Shown here one piece after another: positions 7,367 to 13,964 of a stretch of DNA of 36,977 nt. Under the pieces are notes generated by a model, which had not been told where the DNA came from, searched no databases, and worked only from the letters and a program-made list of their open reading frames with translations. Within the stretch, counting starts at the first letter, position 1; each line of letters opens with the position of its first letter. The stretch comes from Nitrospirota bacterium (GTDB lineage: Bacteria > Nitrospirota > Leptospirillia > Leptospirillales > Leptospirillaceae). The position numbers and the translations under genes were made by a program. The stretch is taken from contig JAKAYF010000014.1 in assembly GCA_021816465.1 (NCBI GenBank), forward strand, positions 1 through 36,977. Direction: 5' to 3'.

Positions 7367-8525
7367 TTAGTCCTCAGGGAGGTCATCGTGGCTGCTTCCC
7401 GAACCAAGCGTTCCCTCCCATCGGGCAAGAAGAAATCCCCGGATGAATGTGTCTATCTCTCCGTCAAGAATGTCATTCACCCGGGAGGATTCGAGACCGG
7501 TTCGATGATCCTTGATTAACTGGTATGGTTGAAGAACATAGGACCTTATCTGGTGTCCCCAGCCAATTTCCTTTTTATTCTGTGCCCCCGCGATCTTGTC
7601 AAGTTCTTCCTTCTGCCTTGTCTTTTCAAGCTCATAAAGTTTTGCCCGGAGGACCTTGAAGGCCATCTCCCTGTTCTGAAGCTGTGATCGCTCGTTCTGG
7701 CTCGAGATCACAATCCCGGTGGGCATATGGGTGAGCCTGATAGCGGAAGAAGTTTTATTGACATGCTGACCGCCGGCAGAAGATGCCCGGAAGGTGTCAA
7801 CTCTGATGTCTTCGTCTCTGATGTCGACAATGATGTCATCGTCTAGTTCCGGGTATACAAAAACCGAGGCAAAAGATGTGTGCCTTCTTTTGTTGGAGTC
7901 AAACGGAGATATTCTGACCAGACGATGGATTCCGGCCTCTGAGCTCAGATATCCAAAGGCGTGCTCTCCCTTGATCCTGATGGTTGCACTTTTGATCCCT
8001 GCCTCATCGCCACTTTGGAGATCGATCACTTCAACGGTCATCCCGTGTCGCTCTCCCCAGCGCATGTACATTCGGAGAAGCATCTGGGCCCAGTCTTGTG
8101 ACTCGGTTCCCCCTGCCCCAGGATGAATGTCGATGAGGGCAGGATTGTCAGACTCTTTGTCGGACAGGATTTCATTGAGCTCAAATTGTTGGACAAATTC
8201 TGAAAATGCAGGGGCAACAGCTGAAAGCTCCCTTAAAAACTCGGGATCATCGGAAAGATCGATAAGTGTCTTGATCTCCTCCTCTTTTGCGCAGAGAGAA
8301 TTGATCTGATCAAGCCTTTTTTCAAGAAGGGCCTTTTCTTTTAGGAGCCTGGTCGCTCTTGAGGAATCTTTCCAGAACTCGGGAGATTGCGTCTGGGATT
8401 CGATCTGCTCGAGTTGGCCTTTAATCCTTCCCTGGTCAAAGATGCCTCCGGATCTGGTCCAGTCTTTTTTCATCAGACTGAAACTGTTCCCTGAGTGCCT
8501 CAATGGATGTGACTTGTTCGCTCAT
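7367..8525 (-). CDS. prfB: Peptide chain release factor 2, expressed by programmed +1 frameshift
   Basis: RF2 releases the finished peptide at UGA and UAA codons. The gene opens at ATG 8525 (MSEQVTSIEALRE), with AAAGGAAA upstream, and reads 29 codons to an in-frame TGA at 8438-8436. Slipping +1 at CTT-TGA-C joins this to the long frame (HL|DQGRIKGQLEQ), which runs to TAA 7367, about 385 residues in all. The long part contains the codon-recognition tripeptide SPF (VRISPFDSNKRR) and the catalytic GGQ loop (SSAGGQHVNKTSSA). A simple gene finder starts the protein at an internal TTG and loses the true N-terminus. The gene lies 174 bases downstream of lnt in the same direction. Confidence 0.95.
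8435..8450 (-). promoter_or_regulatory. prfB programmed +1 frameshift site
   Basis: On the minus strand the order is GGAGG (8449-8445), three bases, CTT (8441-8439), TGA (8438-8436), C. This copies the classical RF2 autoregulation signal: an internal Shine-Dalgarno three bases before CUU, then a poor UGA-C stop. When RF2 is scarce the ribosome pauses at UGA and slips +1, making more RF2. The spacing equals that in E. coli. Confidence 0.93.
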
Positions 8526-8699
8526 GCAAATTTCCTTTCAATGGCGGTATTGTTAGACGAAATCTGTTGTTTTTGCCTGGATTGATTGGGACCCGATGAA
8601 TGTTCACTCCTCCGGATGTCCGGTTGTGTTGCCTATGTTTGCAAGGGCTCTCTATTCTGGAAATCTTGCATAGTTATGGGGATATTGCAAGCGAGCGTC

Positions 8700-10397
8700 T
8701 CAAATCCTGATTGCAAGAAGAAAAAGAAAGATGAGGAGGGAGAGACGAAATATCCACTCTCCGTGCTTCTGGTAAAATGTTGGGTGGCTGTCGAGTGGAA
8801 CCGTTACCACAATGGACTCTTTTGTAAATCTTCCACTTGTCCGGAGCAGTCTGCCCTCTCCCGATATTGCTCCCGAATACCCGCTGTTGGCAGCTCTCAC
8901 CATTGGAACACCTTCCTCGACTGCACGCATCATGGTTTGCTGGTAGAGCTGGTGGGATGCCGCCGTTTTTCCATACCAGGCATCATCAGTGATGACAACG
9001 AGCATATTTGCTCCATTGAGGACAAGCTGGTGTACAAGAGACGGATACATGGCCTCGTAGCATATGACCGGTCCGACCCGGATACTGCTGCCGTTATTCG
9101 CCGACGTGGACCGGTATGGGGCGTTGCTGAATGGGGTAAACAGTTTCTGCTGTTTGCCTGGAACAAGGTCGCCTGCGATCCCGGTTAAGTTTCTGAGCCA
9201 GCCGAAGATCGATGGAAAGGGAATGTATTCACCAAACGGGACGAGGTGCATTTTTGTATAGCTTCCGAGCGTTTGTCCTGTTTGGGATCTGATGATGGCA
9301 TCGTTTGAAAAGGAGTAATCAAAACGATCCTTTCCCCGGACAAGCCCTATTGTTCCGGTAACGAGTGGAACAGGAAGCTCCAGTGCTTTTTTCAGGTCAG
9401 AGGCGACGGATCGTGGAGGGGAGTCGATTACGACAGGAACTGCCGTTTCAGGCCAGACAAGGATTTTTGCTCCTTGTGCCAGAGCCTGTTCTGAAAGCTC
9501 ATGATAGGTTTTGAGAATATCTTTCAGATATTGGGAGGTCCACTTTTGATCCTGGGGGATATTCCCCTGAATGATTCCGACCTTTATCGAGGGTATTGGG
9601 GAACTCCCTGATTTGTTCCCGAGAACCTCTCCTGAAATGAGAAGCGAGGAAATCGTCAGAAAAAGAAAAAAAATGGAAGAAAGGTATTTGGGCTGAACGT
9701 CCTTCCAGAGGCGTCCTCCAGAGACTTTTCTGAGAAGAGGCGCAATGCTTTCACAGAAAAGTCCGGAAATGAAAATAGTTGCAAAAGAAATCCCTGTGGC
9801 GCCGAGTATCGATACGTCGGGGAGCAGAAGCTTTTCCCCCCAGACTAGGTCTCCAAGGGGGTTGAGCGGAAATCCGGTAAAGAGTTCGGACCTGAGTACC
9901 TCCGTGATAACCCAGAGACATGCCCCAAAAAGGGGTAAAATGGCGGCATTGGAGAGGACGGATGATCCTTTTCTTTTCCAAAGGTCGATGCCTGACTGAA
10001 AAAAACCTGTAAAAAGTCCCAGATAGGATGAAAGCAGAAAAAGGGAGAGAAACGACAGGGAGAAGGGGAGATGTCCAAAATGTTCAATGGTCGGGACAAC
10101 CCACCAAAGGCTGGTGATTGCTTCCGCTGTTCCGAATGTCCATCCGAGGAAAAAAGACATTCCCTGACTCCGTTTTTCTGGTAAGAACAGGGGGATGAAC
10201 ACGAGCGGAAGTAATGCAAGAAGCGGCGGAGAGACCCGGTCAGGAATAAAGAAAAGTCCAAGAAGAAAGCCCGACAGCGCAAAAAGCAGAACTTCTCCCC
10301 AGTGATTTCCAATGGCTGAAAAAAAAGAAAGCCACCCTCTACGGGAGGACTTTTCCCTATCTGTGGTCAGAGCTTCTCCCAGTGATTTTTGTTGCAT
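8700..10397 (-). CDS. lnt: Apolipoprotein N-acyltransferase
   Basis: Lnt adds the third acyl chain to the N-terminal Cys of lipoproteins at the outer face of the inner membrane. The N-terminal half of the 565-residue protein is a series of hydrophobic helices (for example FALSGFLLGLFFI, LFLLSSYLGLFTGFF), and the C-terminal half is a nitrilase-type domain. The catalytic triad is visible: Glu in ILVWPETAVP, Lys in YTKMHLVPFGEYIPF and Cys in VICYEAMYP. A final hydrophobic helix (LSLLIFLFLLAI) closes it, as in the family. The start is ATG 10397; two TTG codons just upstream are possible, and none has a clear ribosome site. A lipoprotein substrate candidate is encoded at 35407. The gene follows a secreted-protein gene by 61 bases. 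Confidence 0.95.
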   Translation of the reverse strand: MQQKSLGEALTTDREKSSRRGWLSFFSAIGNHWGEVLLFALSGFLLGLFFIPDRVSPPLLALLPLVFIPLFLPEKRSQGMSFFLGWTFGTAEAITSLWWVVPTIEHFGHLPFSLSFLSLFLLSSYLGLFTGFFQSGIDLWKRKGSSVLSNAAILPLFGACLWVITEVLRSELFTGFPLNPLGDLVWGEKLLLPDVSILGATGISFATIFISGLFCESIAPLLRKVSGGRLWKDVQPKYLSSIFFLFLTISSLLISGEVLGNKSGSSPIPSIKVGIIQGNIPQDQKWTSQYLKDILKTYHELSEQALAQGAKILVWPETAVPVVIDSPPRSVASDLKKALELPVPLVTGTIGLVRGKDRFDYSFSNDAIIRSQTGQTLGSYTKMHLVPFGEYIPFPSIFGWLRNLTGIAGDLVPGKQQKLFTPFSNAPYRSTSANNGSSIRVGPVICYEAMYPSLVHQLVLNGANMLVVITDDAWYGKTAASHQLYQQTMMRAVEEGVPMVRAANSGYSGAISGEGRLLRTSGRFTKESIVVTVPLDSHPTFYQKHGEWIFRLSLLIFLFLLAIRI

Positions 10398-10458
10398 CAA
10401 CAACGGTCATGAGGTATGTCGAGGTGCATCCTTGACTTGTATGTTTTCCGAGGCCGTC

Positions 10459-10899
10459 CTAATGGGAGGTGTTGGGGTTGAACCCTCCTCCCTGACCTTC
10501 GATCCACCAGTTCCCGGGCCAGTTTCCTCCAGGGACGCCACCTGCTGTTGTCGTTCCCTGTGAGGGTGGGGGGGTATAGGCGCCGGATGCCGCAGGGCCA
10601 CCCAGAAGATGGTGCAGAACCCTGTCCATCGTTCCTTCCGACTGCAGCTGGGAATTTGTCGGGGCCTTCTCAGGTCCGGATCCCATTGGCTCAAGTCCCA
10701 GCGGCGTCGGGTTGACCGGAGCCATCTCCTGTCGGATCTTTTGTTTTTCGCTTTGCGCTCGGGAGTGTTTGGTTGATGGTGGTGCATCGCCTTGGGCGGC
10801 ATGGCTTACACCCCCCAGAAAAAGCACCCCGGCGAAAAGGGAAACAATGAAGATGAATGAGACAACGTTCCAGTGGCCGTCAACAGACTTCCTGAACAT
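10459..10899 (-). CDS. Small secreted Pro/Gly-rich protein, unknown function
   Basis: This 146-residue protein is not one I recognise. It starts at ATG 10899, six bases after GAGG. Residues 1-38 look like a Sec signal peptide: positively charged start (MFRKS), hydrophobic core (SFIFIVSLFAGVLFLGG) and a cleavage motif SHA before AQG. The mature part is low in complexity: a polar segment rich in Gln, Lys and Ser, then Pro/Gly/Thr-rich sequence (TPPPSQGTTTAGG, NWPGNWW). There is no Cys, so it is not a lipoprotein and has no disulfides. It is probably exported to the periplasm or beyond and may be disordered. It is divergent from the DNA ligase gene and upstream of lnt. Confidence 0.7.
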   Translation of the reverse strand: MFRKSVDGHWNVVSFIFIVSLFAGVLFLGGVSHAAQGDAPPSTKHSRAQSEKQKIRQEMAPVNPTPLGLEPMGSGPEKAPTNSQLQSEGTMDRVLHHLLGGPAASGAYTPPPSQGTTTAGGVPGGNWPGNWWIEGQGGGFNPNTSH

Positions 10900-11098
10900 G
10901 GAGTACCTCACTGTTCTACCCAATATGGGGATAACCTCCGAAAAAACGTACCTTCACCCGGACAACCAAAGCCCCCGGCACTGCCATCCCGGAGGGCCTC
11001 CATTTACAGATGTATGAATAGTTCCCTTTTTCCCTGTTGTTTTAAGTATACTCCTTTTTGGAGGATGAAGGCGAAAAAAATTCTCACTTCAGTGTGAC

Positions 11099-11111
11099 GG
11101 AGGTATGCGTG
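11099..11111 (+). promoter_or_regulatory. Ribosome-binding site deciding the DNA ligase GTG start
   Basis: GGAGG at 11099-11103 lies five bases before GTG 11109. The longer frame from TTG 11058 adds 17 polar residues that do not resemble the family and has no usable site. Starting at 11109 gives the family's usual opening helix (FSVDEVSEEFLKME). Confidence 0.75.
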
Positions 11112-12971
11112 GGCTTTTCAGTTGATGAGGTCAGTGAAGAGTTTCTCAAGATGGAGGGGACCAAGGGCAGAACCGAACTGGCCGGAATCCTTGGAAATCT
11201 TTTCATCCGCTGCGATGAGGAAGAAATATCTCCGCTTGTATATGTCGTGCAGGGACAGCTCTCGCCTCCCTTTCTTGGGGGGCCCATGGGAATGGCTTCA
11301 AGGCTTCTGATCCGCTCTCTTTCGGAGGTTAAGACACAGAAGCCGTTTTCTGAACTCTCTCCTGAGGAAGCCAAGCGGATGGAGAAATCCCTTGATGTGA
11401 TGCTTGCTCATTATGGGGATCCGGGAGCCCTCGCGCAGGAGGTCCTGTCCCGAAACGGACCCTCAAAGCTGTCTTTTCTTGAAGTGTTCAGGATTCTTGA
11501 GCGGCTGTCAAGGATGGAAGGGGAAGGTTCGCAACTTGACAAGGTAGGCGAGCTTGCAAGCCTTTTTTCCAGGCTGTCGCCATTGTCGGCCCGTTTTGTT
11601 GCGCGATTCGTCATGGGAAAACTGCGTCTTGGGGCCGGTGATTCAACCATTATCGAGGCACTGGCTGTTTCAGGTGGCGGCAGAAATGCAAAAACAATCG
11701 TTGAGAAAGCTTATAATATTTGCTCGGATCTTGGTCTTGTTGGGACAAAGATTAAGCAGGGCGGGTTGGAAAGCCTGTCTTCTCTGACTCCTTCTCCCGG
11801 CTTTCCGATAAGGGTTGCGTTATGTGAGCGTCTGTCTTCCGGGGAAGAGATCATTGCCAAGATCGGACGATGTGCTATCGAGAGCAAGTATGACGGTTTC
11901 AGATGCCAGATCCATATCATTTCCGGAAAGGTCGAAATCTTTTCAAGGAATCTTGATTTGATGACCTCCATGTTTCCGGAGATTGTTCGAGCCACAAAAG
12001 AAATTTTTGGTAACCGAAGTGCCATCTTTGAGGGAGAAGCTCTGGGGATTGATCCCGAATCGGGAACATATCAGCCTTTTCAGGTCACGATTACCCGAAA
12101 GAGAAAACATAATGTTCTGGAAAAATCCATGGAGATCCCTTTGCGGCTTCTGGTTTTTGACCTGCTCTTCCTTGACGGAGTTTCATGGATGGATCGTCCT
12201 TTTATCGAGCGGCGGGCTGAGGTTGAAGCCATCTTTGGGGCAGAACAGTTTGCCATTGAAGACGTGGAGAGACCACCACAGGGAGTTATTGGTTCTTCCC
12301 GACTGATTTTTACCGGGGATGCTTCCGAAGTGAATGAGTTTTTTGAGGAAGTGCTTGAAGAGGGCTTCGAGGGGATTATTGCGAAGCGTCTGGACGGAAA
12401 CTATACTGCGGGATCAAGAAATTTTAACTGGATCAAGCTTAAGAAGAGTTACCAGGGAAAAGTTTCAGATACACTGGATCTCGTTATCATTGGTTACTTT
12501 TTGGGAAAGGGGCAAAGGCTCAAGCTGGGTATCGGGGCCATTCTGGCCGCTGTTCGGGATCGCGAGTCCGGGACCTTTCCCTCTATTGCCCGTATTGGAT
12601 CCGGGTTGACCGAAGAGAAGTGGATGATGCTTGCCGAAATGTTGAGGGAGAGTGTTGTCCCGGATCGTCCTGTGGATGTTGTGAGTGACATTGTTCCCGA
12701 CTTCTGGGTCCTTCCCAGGTTTGTTGTGACGGTCAGGGCTGATGAAATCAGTCGTTCCACCATGCATGCCTGTGGCAGGGGGGGGGCATTTTCCTCCGGG
12801 GGCCAGATGGAAGGGTATGCCCTTCGCTTTCCCCGGATGGTATCTTTTGTGCGTGCCGATAAAAAGCCGGAAGATGCCACGGAAGTTTCTGAAATTGTCT
12901 CCCTGTTTGATTTGCAGAGAAACCTCTCCAGGAGATCGTCAGAGGAAAAGACTTCTTCTCCCCTGGAGTGA
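11109..12971 (+). CDS. ATP-dependent DNA ligase, archaeal type
   Basis: The enzyme seals nicks in DNA using ATP. It is 620 residues long, with the three-domain plan of archaeal replicative ligases: an N-terminal all-helical DNA-binding domain (about 1-225), the adenylation domain, and an OB-fold. Motif I is ESKYDGFR with the adenylated Lys at about residue 260. The other motifs follow in order: FSRN (Ia), IFEGEAL (III), EGFEGIIAKR (IV) and WIKLKK (V), then the C-terminal ALRFPRMVSFVRADK, close to the archaeal ALRFPRF pattern. Bacteria normally replicate with the NAD-dependent LigA, and their ATP ligases are usually short or LigD-type, so this form is unusual and suggests old transfer from archaea. 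Codon use does not look foreign to my eye. It stands alone in its direction, with no NHEJ (Ku) gene nearby. Confidence 0.93.
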   Translation: MGFSVDEVSEEFLKMEGTKGRTELAGILGNLFIRCDEEEISPLVYVVQGQLSPPFLGGPMGMASRLLIRSLSEVKTQKPFSELSPEEAKRMEKSLDVMLAHYGDPGALAQEVLSRNGPSKLSFLEVFRILERLSRMEGEGSQLDKVGELASLFSRLSPLSARFVARFVMGKLRLGAGDSTIIEALAVSGGGRNAKTIVEKAYNICSDLGLVGTKIKQGGLESLSSLTPSPGFPIRVALCERLSSGEEIIAKIGRCAIESKYDGFRCQIHIISGKVEIFSRNLDLMTSMFPEIVRATKEIFGNRSAIFEGEALGIDPESGTYQPFQVTITRKRKHNVLEKSMEIPLRLLVFDLLFLDGVSWMDRPFIERRAEVEAIFGAEQFAIEDVERPPQGVIGSSRLIFTGDASEVNEFFEEVLEEGFEGIIAKRLDGNYTAGSRNFNWIKLKKSYQGKVSDTLDLVIIGYFLGKGQRLKLGIGAILAAVRDRESGTFPSIARIGSGLTEEKWMMLAEMLRESVVPDRPVDVVSDIVPDFWVLPRFVVTVRADEISRSTMHACGRGGAFSSGGQMEGYALRFPRMVSFVRADKKPEDATEVSEIVSLFDLQRNLSRRSSEEKTSSPLE

Positions 12972-13011
12972 TTTACGGTAGCAATTAACGAGCAATGACC
13001 CTTTTCTGAAC

Positions 13012-13049
13012 AGAGACCTGTTGCAGGGCAGGTCCGGCAACAGGTCTCT
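13012..13049. terminator. Perfect 13-bp inverted repeat 40 bases after the ligase gene
   Basis: AGAGACCTGTTGC (13012-13024) and GCAACAGGTCTCT (13037-13049) are exact complements around a 12-base loop. The position after the ligase stop (12971) suits a terminator or 3'-end stabiliser, but no T-run follows. A regulatory role for the genes downstream is also possible. Confidence 0.45.
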
Positions 13050-13090
13050 CTGGTCAGGCGAGTTGATCTTCTTTTTGCAAGCGATGTTCC

Positions 13091-13414
13091 TTGTGGCACC
13101 AAGATCTCTATCGAGACGTGGTCTTCAAGGAAGGAGAGCCGTGCTTGGTGCTTGTAACCGGATTTGGCGGGATAGACCGGACAGAGGAGGTAGTGGAGAT
13201 ATTTCGTGTGCTTGCCGCAATCCCGGGAGCGCTATCGGCTCCGGCAGCATTTCAGGCGATAAAGCTTCTCAACAGGTCGAGGGCCCGTTTTTCTGATTGG
13301 CTCTCCTGGTCATCTCCCGCCACTTTTCTTGCGGAGAATCCCTCGGGATTCTCAAGGGTCTCCCCGGACAGTGCTTTTTCCATGGAATGCATGCCAGGTC
13401 ACGGAAGAACATGA
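13091..13414 (+). CDS. Possible small protein upstream of hsp20, doubtful
   Basis: The frame has up to 107 codons from TTG 13091; GTG 13118 is another start. The middle part (LVLVTGFGGIDRTEEVVEIFRV in pieces, then LAAIPGALSAPAAF) looks protein-like and its codons are G-rich in first position, as in the neighbours. The last 30 codons look less so. I recognise no family. Its TGA overlaps the ATG of the next small ORF (ATGA at 13411-13414). No good ribosome site is visible. It may equally be non-coding leader. Confidence 0.3.
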   Translation: MWHQDLYRDVVFKEGEPCLVLVTGFGGIDRTEEVVEIFRVLAAIPGALSAPAAFQAIKLLNRSRARFSDWLSWSSPATFLAENPSGFSRVSPDSAFSMECMPGHGRT

Positions 13415-13509
13415 CGACAACCATCCAGCAGAAGAAAGGAGTAGCGCATTTTTCCTGTTTCCCTGGCAGGAAACGTCAAGGAAAGGCATCCTGCGCTAAA
13501 CACAGATGA
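13411..13509 (+). CDS. Possible 32-residue leader ORF coupled to hsp20, doubtful
   Basis: ATG 13411 opens 32 codons giving a basic peptide with three Cys (KGVAHFSCFPGRKRQGK, in part). Its TGA overlaps the hsp20 ATG as ATGA at 13506-13509, and its own ATG overlaps the stop of the previous ORF in the same way. The hsp20 start lacks a well-placed ribosome site of its own, which would make coupling useful. Being so short, it could be chance. Confidence 0.3.
   Translation: MTTTIQQKKGVAHFSCFPGRKRQGKASCAKHR
13442..13498 (+). promoter_or_regulatory. Nested inverted repeats in the hsp20 leader, possible RNA thermometer
   Basis: An outer pair TAGCGCA (13442-13448) / TGCGCTA (13492-13498) encloses an inner pair TTTCCTG (13451-13457) / CAGGAAA (13467-13473). 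The only purine-rich stretch before hsp20, GGAAAGG at 13480-13486, lies inside and could also pair with TTTCC at 13458-13462. Small heat-shock genes often carry heat-opened leader structures, so a thermosensor is reasonable but unproven. It is not a CIRCE element. Confidence 0.35.
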
Positions 13510-13964
13510 AGCCACATGATATTGATACTCTTTTTTTGCAGTTGGCCGGAGCCCTTTCAAGGGGACTCACTCCTGAAATCGTTTTTCGCTCATCCGGAGA
13601 GCCCAGGTGGCAGCCGATGACTGATATCTATGAAACCGAAGGCGAGGTTGTCATCAAAATTGAACTTGCCGGGGTCCCGAAGGAAGAGATATCGATTGGA
13701 ATGGATGGCAACCGGTTACTGGTCAGGGGGGTGCGAAAGGATGAGTCAAAGAGTTATGCACCCCAGAAGAAAAAGAACTATCTTCAGATGGAGATCAACT
13801 ACGGGGAGTTTGAAAGGGCATTTTTGTTGCCGGAAGGGCTGGACCCACAGAGTGTCCGTGCTGAATACTCTCTTGGTTTTTTGAGAGTCATTGTGAAAAG
13901 GCGCCCGCCAAGGCAGATTCTTACGGTTCAGGTCACCGACGGGGAGGAAGTGAAGAATGGTTGA
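13506..13964 (+). CDS. Small heat shock protein, Hsp20/alpha-crystallin family
   Basis: This is an ATP-independent chaperone that holds unfolding proteins. The 152-residue length is normal. The alpha-crystallin domain spans about residues 38-135: WQPMTDIYETEGEVVIKIELAGV at its start (in pieces), then GNRLLVRGVRK, the YGEFERAFLLPEG strand and EYSLGFLRVIVKRR (family pattern A.y.nGvL.i..pk). The variable N-terminal arm is short and the C-terminal extension lacks a clear I-x-I/V motif, unless ILTVQV serves. Its end overlaps the start of lon by 8 bases, so chaperone and protease are made together, fitting a protein-quality unit. Confidence 0.93.
   Translation: MKPHDIDTLFLQLAGALSRGLTPEIVFRSSGEPRWQPMTDIYETEGEVVIKIELAGVPKEEISIGMDGNRLLVRGVRKDESKSYAPQKKKNYLQMEINYGEFERAFLLPEGLDPQSVRAEYSLGFLRVIVKRRPPRQILTVQVTDGEEVKNG

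Larger units (their letters stand above)
12972..13505. other. 534-base stretch without a clear gene, between DNA ligase and hsp20
   Basis: It holds the inverted repeat at 13012-13049, two possible small ORFs joined by ATGA overlaps (13091-13414 and 13411-13509) and an inverted-repeat structure just before hsp20. I see no RNA gene, no convincing promoter and no mobile-element ends. Confidence 0.6.

Noticed and set aside
11066-11098. Short ORF (ATG, about 10 codons) before the ligase, as a leader peptide
   Set aside because: GGAGG touches its ATG with no spacing and the peptide has no run of regulatory codons.
13021-13296. Alternative plus-strand ORF in the hsp20 upstream region
   Set aside because: Its translation is Arg/Gly/Ser-rich shadow-like sequence and it overlaps the more plausible frame at 13091.
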